Assembly (NCBI RefSeq): GCF_900142925.1
Contig: NZ_FRCN01000011.1
Location: forward strand, 186,001 to 250,000
Reading direction: 5' to 3'
DNA length: 64,000 nucleotides
Source: Chitinophaga sp. CF418
GTDB taxonomy: Bacteria > Bacteroidota > Bacteroidia > Chitinophagales > Chitinophagaceae
Shown here: positions 41,666 to 50,033 of the stretch, piece by piece
How the letters are laid out: the number at the start of each line of letters is the position of its first letter
Position numbering within the stretch: position 1 is the first letter of the stretch
Position numbers and translations under genes: made by a program
The notes under the pieces: generated by a model
Database searches by the model: none
Told to the model about the DNA's origin: nothing
What the model saw: only the letters and a program-made list of their open reading frames with translations

Positions 41666-41980
41666 TTAGTCCAGCTTTATTTCCCCCAGGTCTGTTACTT
41701 TGCCGTCTTCGACTTTTACGTCTTTGAGGGTGGCGTCTTTATAAGGATCTTTAGCGTCGATAATCACGGTATAGGTACCCGCTTTGGCGGGCTGTACTGA
41801 AAATGCTCCGTCTGTAATGGGCGCCTTCAGGGTATCCATTCCTGAAATAGCCCATACTTCTGATGCCCCATCTGCCGGCGTGATCTTGCCGCTGATAGTT
41901 CCTCCATCGAAGGTGGTGAAAGCCAAGGCTCCAACTACCAGCGCAACAAGGGCCGACAGCCCAAACGTTGTCCTTTTCAT
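41666..41980 (-). CDS. Small exported carboxypeptidase-regulatory-like protein
   Basis: 104 residues with a signal peptide (LSALVALVVGALAFTTF). The mature 80 residues form a single beta-sandwich of the carboxypeptidase-regulatory-like type: GTISGKITPADGASEVWAIS, GAFSVQPAKAGTYTVIIDAK, and VKVEDGKVTDLGEIKL. Such domains stick to other surface proteins or carbohydrates. Function unknown; stands alone, divergent from fecI. Confidence 0.7.
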   Translation of the reverse strand: MKRTTFGLSALVALVVGALAFTTFDGGTISGKITPADGASEVWAISGMDTLKAPITDGAFSVQPAKAGTYTVIIDAKDPYKDATLKDVKVEDGKVTDLGEIKLD

Positions 41981-42365
41981 ACAAATTGGTTTTAGGTTTT
42001 TTTTACAATATCGAAATGGTATAAAAAAACTTTATTAAAACCGCACTTGTGTAGCAGGCGCCTGCAAAGTGCCGCTTTGTTCACTGTCTATACATACAAT
42101 ACAACCAATTTGAACCTCACCATTAGTCGTTTTGAAAAAAAAGTTGTCTTTTTTTTAGCATTTGGGGAATTTCACTGAAAACCCTTTACTATGGCGGATT
42201 TAATTTTTTATAAATTCGAAATATCCGGTTCAGGGCCCTATGGGTCAGTCAATTGGCTGATTAATTGCAGGAATAAACTAATTTTGCTACGTTCTGTTTT
42301 TGATAGCCGACTTTAGTCCGTTGCAATAGCAATTACATAAAAGAATAGAAAAGATTAGTTACAGG
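41981..42365. other. Intergenic region upstream of the FecI-type sigma gene
   Basis: 385 bases, AT-rich, with a -7 box at 42279-42286 for the sigma gene and homopolymer T/A runs near 42129-42157. No further repeat or ORF seen. Confidence 0.55.
42279..42286 (+). promoter_or_regulatory. -7 box for the FecI-type sigma gene
   Basis: TAATTTTG matches TAnnTTTG, 79 bases before the ATG at 42366. Confidence 0.5.
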
Positions 42366-42905
42366 ATGCCGCTCAACAATACAGATATAGTTAATGGGGT
42401 CCGGAACAGGGATAAACAGGTTTTTGAGATCATCTTCAATCAGTTTTCCTCCTCAATGTTCAGTATCGCCCTGCGATACCTGCGTGACCAGGACGAGGCA
42501 CAGGATATTGTGCAGGACGTATTCCTGAACCTATGGCGCACGGCAGACAACCTGGATGAACGCGCTCCCATCCAGCATTACCTGGCAAGAGCCACTGTCA
42601 ATACCTGCCTTAACCGGATAAAGAAAGCTCAGAGACAACAACAATATACTAAGGACCAACAGCTTACCTCTACGGAATCTACTGTCGAACACCTGTTATT
42701 GGAACACAAAGAATTGGAAGCCCAATACTTATCCATTCTTGAGAAATTGCCGGAACAATGCCGCCGGGTATTTGAAATGAGCCGGTTCAAGGGATTGTCT
42801 CCCACAGAAATATCCCAACAACTGAATATTTCCATCAATACGGTTTATACGCACCTTACCACCGCACTGAAAAAGATCAGGCTGGGACTGCTGAATCAGC
42901 AGTAA
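42366..42905 (+). CDS. FecI-type ECF sigma factor
   Basis: 179 residues. Region 2: FNQFSSSMFSIALRYLRDQD then EAQDIVQDVFLNLWRTADNL; region 4: SILEKLPEQCRRVFEMSRFK then LSPTEISQQLNISINTVYTH. Matches the Bacteroidetes sigma factors that work with FecR and a SusC-type receptor: a signal from the outer membrane reaches FecR, which frees the sigma factor to switch on the receptor gene. The order here, sigma, FecR, SusC, supports this directly. Confidence 0.92.
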   Translation: MPLNNTDIVNGVRNRDKQVFEIIFNQFSSSMFSIALRYLRDQDEAQDIVQDVFLNLWRTADNLDERAPIQHYLARATVNTCLNRIKKAQRQQQYTKDQQLTSTESTVEHLLLEHKELEAQYLSILEKLPEQCRRVFEMSRFKGLSPTEISQQLNISINTVYTHLTTALKKIRLGLLNQQ

Positions 42906-43052
42906 GGAGGGAACAAAGGCCTTATATTATCTGTTTACCTGCTATATATATTATTATATAGCACTGACAATAAAGAAAGGTCTCCTCTCACGAAGGTTTT
43001 TTTAAAAAAGAACTAATGGTAAGGATATTTTTGATTGTATTAATACTAAGAG

Positions 43053-44060
43053 ATGAAACAGCAACCTGATATCGATGTCGTTATCCGCTACCTGGAGGAA
43101 CCAGGGAATGAGGAGCACAAACGTTCACTGGATGAATGGTTGCAGCTGGATGCTGCCAATCTGGATATCTTCCTGGAAACTAAAGCGTTGTGGCAGGGAG
43201 ATGTATTACCTGCAGCTGCATCTTATAATATCTCCCGGCAATGGCAACTACTGGATGCACAGCTTACTGCTACCATCCCCCCGGTGACTGTTGAGGCTCA
43301 GCCGGAACTAACTCCCACAGCCCCTGTTGCAGAAAAAGGTAAGATAAAGCCAATAATAGCCCGTTACTGGTGGGCTGCTGCTGCTGCCGTCCTGGTGGTG
43401 ATAGCAGTGACCCTGTACCGCCAGCCTTTATATATCGCCCAGCAAACCGCTCAGAATACAGATAGCCTCCTGCTGCCCGACGGCACACGCCTCTATCTGA
43501 ATGCCCACACCAGTGTAAAATACCCCCGCCGTTTCCAGGGAAGCAACAGGGAAGTATTTGTACAACAGGGTGAGGTATTCGTAGATGTAAAACATATGCC
43601 GGAAAAGCCATTCTCCGTTCACCTCAAGAATGTGGATGTAGAAGTACTGGGTACCTCTTTCGATGTGAAAGAGACCAAACAGGGAGTGAAAGTGTTTGTG
43701 CAAACGGGAAAAGTGAAGGCGGTCTATAAAAACGGTAAAAAATCAGTCATACTCACTCCTGGAGAAGAAGCAGAAATGCTGCTGGCAGGTGCTACAATCA
43801 GTACCCGTCATCACCGGAACAATAACCCCATTGCCTGGAAAACCGGTCAGCTGACCTTTGTTGACGCTCCTCTTTCCGAGGTGGCCGCGGTACTGGAGGA
43901 TTACTACAAAGTAAATATTGTTCTGAAGGGAGATGGACTGGCAGACAAAAAGCTGCTCGCTACTTTCCATAAAGAAACTCTCCCCGAAGTACTGGACATT
44001 CTGTCCAAAACATTGCAGGTAAAGGCCATACAAAAAGATAGCCTGGTAGAAATTTATTAG
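43053..44060 (+). CDS. FecR-family anti-sigma/sigma regulator
   Basis: 335 residues. A cytosolic N-domain (DIDVVIRYLEEPGNEEHKRS) precedes one transmembrane helix (YWWAAAAAVLVVIAVTLY, about residues 108-125). The periplasmic FecR domain has LPDGTRLYLNAHTSVKYPRR, EVFVQQGEVFVDVKHMPEKP and VEVLGTSFDVKETKQGVKVF, and the C-terminal STN-like domain (PLSEVAAVLEDYYKVNIVLK) is the part expected to touch the receptor's own STN domain. 147 bases after the sigma gene, 13 before the receptor gene. Confidence 0.92.
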   Translation: MKQQPDIDVVIRYLEEPGNEEHKRSLDEWLQLDAANLDIFLETKALWQGDVLPAAASYNISRQWQLLDAQLTATIPPVTVEAQPELTPTAPVAEKGKIKPIIARYWWAAAAAVLVVIAVTLYRQPLYIAQQTAQNTDSLLLPDGTRLYLNAHTSVKYPRRFQGSNREVFVQQGEVFVDVKHMPEKPFSVHLKNVDVEVLGTSFDVKETKQGVKVFVQTGKVKAVYKNGKKSVILTPGEEAEMLLAGATISTRHHRNNNPIAWKTGQLTFVDAPLSEVAAVLEDYYKVNIVLKGDGLADKKLLATFHKETLPEVLDILSKTLQVKAIQKDSLVEIY

Positions 44061-44073
44061 TCCTACGGAGAAA

Positions 44074-47000
44074 ATGCAGTTGACGATACAGGCACTCCGT
44101 AAGGCGGCTTACTATAAGCGCTGGTGCATACTACTATTTTGTGTATGTATAGGCCTGTCATTTGCCCATTCTTCCCGAGCTACCAACAGTCCTATTCCCT
44201 ATACCGATTTTCAGGATGGAGATACCATCAAGGTAACCTTGAAAGTATACCGCGCCAGCCTCCGGCAAGTCATCCACCTGATAGAAAAACAAACCGGCCT
44301 CACATTCGCCATCTCTTCCACCCTTCTTGATAATGCCCGCTCAGTATCCTTACAGGTACGACGTCAGCCACTTACATCCGTTCTCCGCCAGATCTTTGCC
44401 GGCAGCAGGTATGCCTTCGAGATCCGTAATAAACAGATCATCGTCTACCCCGAAGATCAGGCGCCCGCAACGCCCGGGATCATCAAACGGCCGGCAGACA
44501 AAGAACTGGAAAAGTTTGTCGTAACAGGTCTGATCACCGACGGGGAAAGACCACTGGCAGGTGTTTCTATACGTGAAAGAGATACACACAACGGCGCCAG
44601 TACCAATGAGAGCGGCCGCTTCCGCATACCAGTGGCCAACGGACAGGCCATGCTGCAATTCTCCCTTATCGGTTATGAGACCCGGGAAATTGCCCTGAGA
44701 GACAGAAAAACCCTGGAGATCATCCTCCAAAGCGATACCAAGACTTTAAATGACCTCGTCATCATCGGTTATGGTATTCATAGCAAAGCCAACATCACCG
44801 GTTCCATTACAAAAGTGGAAGGCCGCCGCTTAAAAAGCCGTCCTGTTACCAACGTTATGGCGGCATTACAGGGCACGGCCCCCGGATTGCTGGTAACCCG
44901 CAACAACGGGCAACCCGGTAAGGAAGGCTTCAATCTCCAGATCAGGGGATTATCCTCCGGCAACTATAGTGAGCCGCTTGTACTTGTAGACGGGGCGCCT
45001 GGGTCCATTACGTTACTCAATCCCAACGATATTGAATCCATCTCTGTGCTGAAAGATGCTGCCGCGGCGTCTATCTATGGTCCGCTGGCAGCCGGCGGCG
45101 TAGTGCTGGTCACCACCAAAAGAGGAAAAGCCGGCAAGATCTCCGTTGAATACAACAGCCTGTTCGGAATAGAAAAGCCCATCGCACTGCCTAAGCGGAT
45201 GCGCTCCTGGCAGGCAGCTTCACTACAGAATGAAGCGGCACAAAACGCAGGCTTGCCGCCTGTATGGTCAGCACAGGATATATCCCTGATGCGGGACCCT
45301 GATATTAATTTCCTGCCCAAACTGGATGGCAGCCGGAATTATAATTATTACGATGACTTTAATCCGCTGGACAACGTTACCCGCAATAACAGCACTACTT
45401 CCACTTATACCATCACAGCCAAAGGCGGTAGCGAAGAACATCAGTACCTGCTTTCCCTCGGGCAATTCTCCCGGCAGGGATTGTTCAATACCGGACCTGA
45501 TAAAACATCCAGGACCAACGTACAGATCAATGTCAACAACCGCTTCAGTGATGTATTAAGCCTGGAAACAAGCCTGCAGTACGCCAATAGCAATACCCTC
45601 TCCCCCGGATGGCGAGTGGACGGCAATTATGGATTATTGAACTTTTTATACCAGGCCCCTGGCTATGTACCTGTTTATGTGCCCTTCACCAGGCAGTATA
45701 CAGCAGGTTTCAATAGCATCGCTCTACTGAAGGATGCCGGCAAACGTGACGAACGCACCTCCTATGCAGATGCCGTATTTACATTGAAAGCCGAAAACCT
45801 GTACAAAGGGCTTACCTTAAAAGCCGTGTATAGTCCTCAGCTGACTACCAGTCACGACGGCCTGGGTAAACGTACCGTCAACTTCTATGATGGCAGCGGT
45901 TATATCAATAGCGTCAACGAGCCTAATTCACTGAAAACAGGTTACCTGATGGAGGTGCAGCATAGCTTACAACTGCTGGCTGACTACGATCTTTCTGCCG
46001 GGAAAAAACATACCGTGCATATACTGGGCGGTTATGCCTATGAAAGCCATTATCAGCATCAGCGGATCATGAAAGCCGCCGGTGTATCGTCGAATGAACT
46101 ATCGCAGCTGTCGTTCAATGATCCGCTTAAAGTCAACACGATAGACTTTAAAGGCGCCGGCGGACTATCGTCTCTCTTTACGCGGATCAACTATAACTTC
46201 AGTGACCGCTACCTGCTGGAAGCAAACCTGATAGCAGCAGCGCTGACTTACAACAGCACACAACAGCCGGAGATGAACAGACAACATCTCTTCCCTTCCT
46301 TCTCCGCCGGCTGGCGACTGAATAACGAGAAATGGTTTGCAGCTGCCTTCCCCTTCTTCGATGAGTTTAAGCTACGCGCCTCCTGGGGTATGCTGGGCAA
46401 TTTCAACTGGCGCAGCGGACTCAATGATTTTAATTACCGCGATCAGATACTGCATCCGTCGGCATATCCGATCATTTCTTATGATGAGAATGACCGGTAC
46501 ATTCCCGGGAATAACAACTGGGAGACCATTTCCACAACCAATGCAGGGCTGGACCTGACCTTCTTCAAAGGCAGGCTGAATATTAATGCGGACTACTTTG
46601 TGAAACACAATTCCCGTATGCAGATCGCCACGCAGACCTATCCAGGGGTCGACTGGTTATCGCCTACCTTCTATACTGCGGTACTGCGCTCCTGGGGATG
46701 GGAACTGAATCTGGGCTGGCGCGACAACCGCGGACCTTTCAGTTATTGGGTGAATGCAAATCTCTTTGACGATCAGAATAAGATATTAAAGGCCAATGGT
46801 GCCACTGCCTGGCTGAATGGGAACAACCGTGGATTGGTAGGGCTGCCTTACAATGCGATAGTGGGTTACAGGGCTACGGGATATTTTCAGAATGAAGCAG
46901 AAGTGGCCGGTCATGCGTATCAGAGCACCACCACTGCTCCCGGCGATATCCGCTACCAGGATGTTAACAATGACGGTGTTATCAGCGGTGGCAGTCATAC

Positions 47001-47517
47001 CAATGAGGATCATGGAGACCTCGTATACCTGGGGAGCACACAACCCAGATACTCCTATGGCTTTGATGCGGGCTTCTCCTTCAAAGGCTTTGACTTCTCT
47101 ATTTTCTTCCAGGGAATTGGCGCCAAGAAAGTACTGGTGCCGGCAAAGTATAGCATGCCATTTGTCGACAACTGGCAGCAACCCTGGCTGATACATAGCG
47201 ATCACTGGTCGCCATCCAATCCGCAGGCCGACTTTCCCCGCCTATATGCTGGCTATAATCAGAACCTGCTGCCATCATCTTTCTGGTTGATGAATGCGTC
47301 TTATATCCGCTTAAAGAATCTTCAGATCGGTTATACTTTCCACTTCGACAAGAACCATCCGCTGATCAACAGTCTGCGTATTTATTTCTCCGGACAGGAT
47401 CTCTGGGAGGTGAATAAGATGAAGATCCGGTATTATGATCCGGAACAGGCTACCAGTATTGGTTATCAATATCCTTTCTTCCGGTCTTTTACACTGGGAT
47501 TGAATGCGAATTTCTAG
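44074..47517 (+). CDS. SusC/RagA-type TonB-dependent outer-membrane receptor with STN domain
   Basis: 1147 residues. In order: signal peptide (about residues 16-36), STN signalling domain (DTIKVTLKVYRASLRQVIHL to YAFEIRNKQIIVYPE, about 50-125), carboxypeptidase-like domain (VTGLITDGERPLAGVSIRER), TonB plug (VIIGYGIHSKANITGSITKV to NPNDIESISVLKDAAAASIY and GVVLVTTKRGK), then a 22-strand barrel to the C-terminal Phe. It imports oligosaccharides or peptides using TonB energy. The STN domain ties it to FecR. Unlike most SusC genes it is not followed by a SusD lipoprotein: only a repeat and the convergent pyrB lie downstream. Confidence 0.95.
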   Translation: MQLTIQALRKAAYYKRWCILLFCVCIGLSFAHSSRATNSPIPYTDFQDGDTIKVTLKVYRASLRQVIHLIEKQTGLTFAISSTLLDNARSVSLQVRRQPLTSVLRQIFAGSRYAFEIRNKQIIVYPEDQAPATPGIIKRPADKELEKFVVTGLITDGERPLAGVSIRERDTHNGASTNESGRFRIPVANGQAMLQFSLIGYETREIALRDRKTLEIILQSDTKTLNDLVIIGYGIHSKANITGSITKVEGRRLKSRPVTNVMAALQGTAPGLLVTRNNGQPGKEGFNLQIRGLSSGNYSEPLVLVDGAPGSITLLNPNDIESISVLKDAAAASIYGPLAAGGVVLVTTKRGKAGKISVEYNSLFGIEKPIALPKRMRSWQAASLQNEAAQNAGLPPVWSAQDISLMRDPDINFLPKLDGSRNYNYYDDFNPLDNVTRNNSTTSTYTITAKGGSEEHQYLLSLGQFSRQGLFNTGPDKTSRTNVQINVNNRFSDVLSLETSLQYANSNTLSPGWRVDGNYGLLNFLYQAPGYVPVYVPFTRQYTAGFNSIALLKDAGKRDERTSYADAVFTLKAENLYKGLTLKAVYSPQLTTSHDGLGKRTVNFYDGSGYINSVNEPNSLKTGYLMEVQHSLQLLADYDLSAGKKHTVHILGGYAYESHYQHQRIMKAAGVSSNELSQLSFNDPLKVNTIDFKGAGGLSSLFTRINYNFSDRYLLEANLIAAALTYNSTQQPEMNRQHLFPSFSAGWRLNNEKWFAAAFPFFDEFKLRASWGMLGNFNWRSGLNDFNYRDQILHPSAYPIISYDENDRYIPGNNNWETISTTNAGLDLTFFKGRLNINADYFVKHNSRMQIATQTYPGVDWLSPTFYTAVLRSWGWELNLGWRDNRGPFSYWVNANLFDDQNKILKANGATAWLNGNNRGLVGLPYNAIVGYRATGYFQNEAEVAGHAYQSTTTAPGDIRYQDVNNDGVISGGSHTNEDHGDLVYLGSTQPRYSYGFDAGFSFKGFDFSIFFQGIGAKKVLVPAKYSMPFVDNWQQPWLIHSDHWSPSNPQADFPRLYAGYNQNLLPSSFWLMNASYIRLKNLQIGYTFHFDKNHPLINSLRIYFSGQDLWEVNKMKIRYYDPEQATSIGYQYPFFRSFTLGLNANF

Positions 47518-47549
47518 GATGGGGTCTCATTTCGGGGGTTAATCACCAT

Positions 47550-47610
47550 ATAGCGATCCCGGGTTTGAAACCCCGTGCTACAAATACACAGCACCTCCGG
47601 AGCCGATCGC
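47550..47610 (-). repeat. Two-hairpin dispersed repeat, copy at 47.6 kb (reverse)
   Basis: Read on the minus strand: GCTCCGGAGGTGC head, then GTATTTGTAGCACGGGGTTT and CAAACCCGGGAT. Lies between the convergent SusC and pyrB genes. Confidence 0.6.
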
Positions 47611-47672
47611 AGCGGATAAACCCTTAAGGATTTTATACAGTTCCGGAAGGTATTTCCTACAGTTGGCGGCAT

Positions 47673-47711
47673 AAAAAAGGTGAAAAGTAACGAGACCTTT
47701 CACCTGCTTAT
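47673..47711. terminator. pyrB terminator
   Basis: AGGTGAAA (47678-47685) pairs with TTTCACCT (47698-47705), with an A-run on the left and T-run on the right; works for pyrB on the minus strand and possibly SusC on the plus strand. Confidence 0.75.
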
Positions 47712-47727
47712 TTTTTAGTCGTGTTAA

Positions 47728-48669
47728 TTACTCTACTACTTTGCCAGCCTTCTTTCCGGACAGCAGGTATAAAACCGCCATACGGACAGCCACGCCATTC
47801 TCTACCTGGTTCAGGATAATGGAATGTCCGGAATCTGCAACATCAGAGCTGAGTTCCACACCGCGGTTGATTGGGCCGGGGTGCATAATCACGATCTCTT
47901 TTTGCAGGCTGTCCAGCAGCTGCCTGTTCACACCGTAAGCCAGGGAATATTCCCTGAGGGAGGAGAACAACGGCGTATTCTGTCTTTCCAGCTGTATGCG
48001 CAATACATTTGCTACGTCGCACCATTGCAGCGCCTCACGGATATCATAGCTTACATTTACTCCCAGCGCCGCTTCCATATATTTCGGGATTAGTGTGGGA
48101 GGTCCTACTACAGTCACTTCCGCTCCCAGCAACCGCAGGCAGTAGATGTTGGAAAGGGCTACCCTGGAGTGCATAATATCACCACAGATAGCGATTTTCT
48201 TACCAGTTACACTACCCAGCCTTTCCCTGATGGAAAAAGCATCGAGTAATGCCTGTGTCGGGTGTTCGTTAATACCATCTCCCGCATTCACGATCGGTAC
48301 ATCAATATGTTTTGAGAGGAAGTGAGGCGCTCCGCTGGCAGAGTGTCTCATCACCACCATATCCACTTTCATGGACAGGATATTGTTGACCGTATCAATG
48401 AGCGTTTCACCTTTGGAGACGGAGGAACCTGATGCGGAGAAATTCACCACATCTGCGCCCAGCCTCTTTTCAGCCAGCTCAAATGAAATACGTGTGCGCG
48501 TTGAATTTTCGAAGAATAAATTAACGATGGTAGTATCCCTGAGAGAAGGAACCTTTTTGATCGGTCTTTGCAAAACCGCTTTGAACTCATCAGCTGTTTG
48601 AAAAATAAGCTCTATGTCCTGACGCTGCAGACCGCGTATTCCGAGAAGATGATTTACTGATAATGACAT
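47728..48669 (-). CDS. pyrB: Aspartate carbamoyltransferase catalytic subunit
   Basis: 313 residues. Carbamoyl-phosphate loop FFENSTRTRISFELAEKRLG (S-T-R-T), VVNFSASGSSVSKGETLIDT, MRHSASGAPHFL, and the HPTQALLDAFSIRERLG aspartate loop; MHPGPINRGVELSSDVADS closes the site. It makes N-carbamoyl-aspartate, the committed step of pyrimidine synthesis. PyrR lies 85 bases upstream on the same strand. A -7 box in that gap suggests pyrB can also be started on its own. No PyrI gene adjacent. Confidence 0.96.
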   Translation of the reverse strand: MSLSVNHLLGIRGLQRQDIELIFQTADEFKAVLQRPIKKVPSLRDTTIVNLFFENSTRTRISFELAEKRLGADVVNFSASGSSVSKGETLIDTVNNILSMKVDMVVMRHSASGAPHFLSKHIDVPIVNAGDGINEHPTQALLDAFSIRERLGSVTGKKIAICGDIMHSRVALSNIYCLRLLGAEVTVVGPPTLIPKYMEAALGVNVSYDIREALQWCDVANVLRIQLERQNTPLFSSLREYSLAYGVNRQLLDSLQKEIVIMHPGPINRGVELSSDVADSGHSIILNQVENGVAVRMAVLYLLSGKKAGKVVE

Positions 48670-48677
48670 TTAAGATG

Positions 48678-48685
48678 CAAATATA
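48678..48685 (-). promoter_or_regulatory. -7 box for pyrB
   Basis: CAAATATA (TATATTTG on the minus strand) ends eight bases before the pyrB ATG; a transcript from it would have almost no leader. Confidence 0.4.
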
Positions 48686-48754
48686 AATGACCTGACTACA
48701 AATCCCAAAATCAAAATCCGGATGCGGACAATCCAGCGCATCCATCAGTATTGC

Positions 48755-49276
48755 TTATTCGAGGATGACCTCGTCTTTCCCGTCACGTTCTGCCCAGCGC
48801 ACCTTCACTTTTTCGGAGGTGATAGCATCGACGGTACGACCTGTATAATCTGCCTGGATAGGCAGGTGACGGGTAAAACGGCGATCTATCAGTACCAGTA
48901 ATTCCACCACGGAAGGGCGGCCGAAGTCCAGCATTGCAGCCAGCGCCGAACGGGTGGTGCGGCCGGTATACAACACATCATCCACCAGGATCACTTTTTT
49001 ATTTTCCAGGGAGAAATCTATCGTTGTTTGATTGGGTACATGCAACTGGGTATTGAAGTCATCCCTGTAGAAGGTGATGTCCAGTTTCCCGTAGTTGATA
49101 TGTACTCCGGGCAGTAATTTTTGCAGGGTGTGATAGATACGGTCTGACAGGTAGATCCCTCTCGGCTGTAAGCCTATCAGCACGCTCTTTGAAAAATCCA
49201 GGTGATTTTCAATCAACTGGTGACAAAGCCTGTCTATGGTTATGGCCACTTGCGTACCATTCAATATGGTCTTCAA
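48755..49276 (-). CDS. pyrR: Pyrimidine operon regulator / uracil phosphoribosyltransferase PyrR
   Basis: 173 residues with a TTG start (no in-frame ATG lies upstream). The PRPP-binding signature is VILVDDVLYTGRTTRSALAA; ESVLIGLQPRGIYLSDRI-like N-terminal part and LVLIDRRFTRHLPIQADYTG follow the family. In Gram-positives PyrR binds pyr mRNA to cause attenuation and also has weak uracil phosphoribosyltransferase activity; in Bacteroidetes the RNA role is less established. Upstream of pyrB on the same strand. Confidence 0.93.
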   Translation of the reverse strand: MKTILNGTQVAITIDRLCHQLIENHLDFSKSVLIGLQPRGIYLSDRIYHTLQKLLPGVHINYGKLDITFYRDDFNTQLHVPNQTTIDFSLENKKVILVDDVLYTGRTTRSALAAMLDFGRPSVVELLVLIDRRFTRHLPIQADYTGRTVDAITSEKVKVRWAERDGKDEVILE

Positions 49277-49296
49277 AATATGTGGATTTAAAGCGC

Positions 49297-49304
49297 CAAA
49301 AATA
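49297..49304 (-). promoter_or_regulatory. -7 box for pyrR
   Basis: CAAAAATA (TATTTTTG on the minus strand), 20 bases before the pyrR TTG start. Confidence 0.45.
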
Positions 49305-49378
49305 ATGATTAATAGCGGGTAAGAAAAGTTTCCCTGCTATTTTCTATTTCCGGCGTACATTTATCACAACGTAAACAG

Positions 49379-49888
49379 ATGAAATTTCTATCCATACTCA
49401 CACTCTCTTTTATGTTTTTATTTGGTAATGCCGACGCCCAGCTTAAAGCGGGTGATAAAGTGCCTTCTTTTCAGTTACAGGACCAGGATGGTCAGACTTT
49501 CGATATTAACAGCGTGCTGGGTAAACAACCGCTTGTGATCTACTTCTATCCCAAAGATGAAACCGGAGGCTGTACCAAAGAGGCCTGCTCTTTCCGGGAT
49601 GCCTATGAAGATTTCACCAGCCGGGGTGCAAAGGTGATCGGTATCAGCGGGGATGATGTGGCATCGCACAAAAGCTTTGCTACCCATCACAAGTTACCAT
49701 TTACATTGCTGGCAGATACGGGTAATAAAGTGCGTAAGTTATTTGGTGTGCCGAAAACGTTATTTATACCAGGTAGGGTAACCTATATTGTAGATAAGCA
49801 AGGGGTTATCACCTATGTATTCAATAACCTGAGTGACGGGCCAAGGCATGTAAAAGAAGCGCTGGCAGCGCTGGAGAAGATGAATTAA
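49379..49888 (+). CDS. Exported BCP/PrxQ-type peroxiredoxin
   Basis: 169 residues with a signal peptide (FLSILTLSFMFLFGNADAQ). The thioredoxin fold has the peroxidatic Cys in YFYPKDETGGCTKEACSFRD (P-x3-T-x2-C) and a second Cys five residues later, the atypical 2-Cys layout of E. coli BCP. It reduces peroxides using thiols; the leader places it in the periplasm, where a thioredoxin-like donor would be needed. Not in an operon; followed by a two-hairpin repeat and a strong terminator. Confidence 0.9.
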   Translation: MKFLSILTLSFMFLFGNADAQLKAGDKVPSFQLQDQDGQTFDINSVLGKQPLVIYFYPKDETGGCTKEACSFRDAYEDFTSRGAKVIGISGDDVASHKSFATHHKLPFTLLADTGNKVRKLFGVPKTLFIPGRVTYIVDKQGVITYVFNNLSDGPRHVKEALAALEKMN

Positions 49889-49911
49889 ACGTAACGCGTC
49901 ATGCCCATATT

Positions 49912-49962
49912 CCACCCCGGGCTACAAACACGGAGACTCCTGACGGAGTCGATTTCACGGGG
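49912..49962 (-). repeat. Two-hairpin dispersed repeat, copy at 49.9 kb (reverse)
   Basis: Read on the plus strand: CACCCCGGGCTACAAACACG then ACTCCTGACGGAGT and ATTTCACGGGG. Head palindrome GACTCC-TGAC-GGAGTC is perfect apart from the centre. Confidence 0.65.
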
Positions 49963-49979
49963 ACGACAAGATATAAAAC

Positions 49980-50012
49980 AAAACGGGGAGATCATTCCGA
50001 TCTCCCCGTTTT
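49980..50012. terminator. Bidirectional terminator
   Basis: AAAACGGGGAGATC and its exact complement (49999-50012) around ATTCC; separates the convergent peroxiredoxin and pruA genes. Confidence 0.9.
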
Positions 50013-50033
50013 CTATTTCAACGTATATACGTC

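Noticed and set aside
42940..42963. Hairpin TGCTATATA/TATATAGCA between the FecI-type sigma and FecR genes as terminator
   Set aside because: Weak AT-only stem and no T-tract; the two genes are expected to be expressed together.
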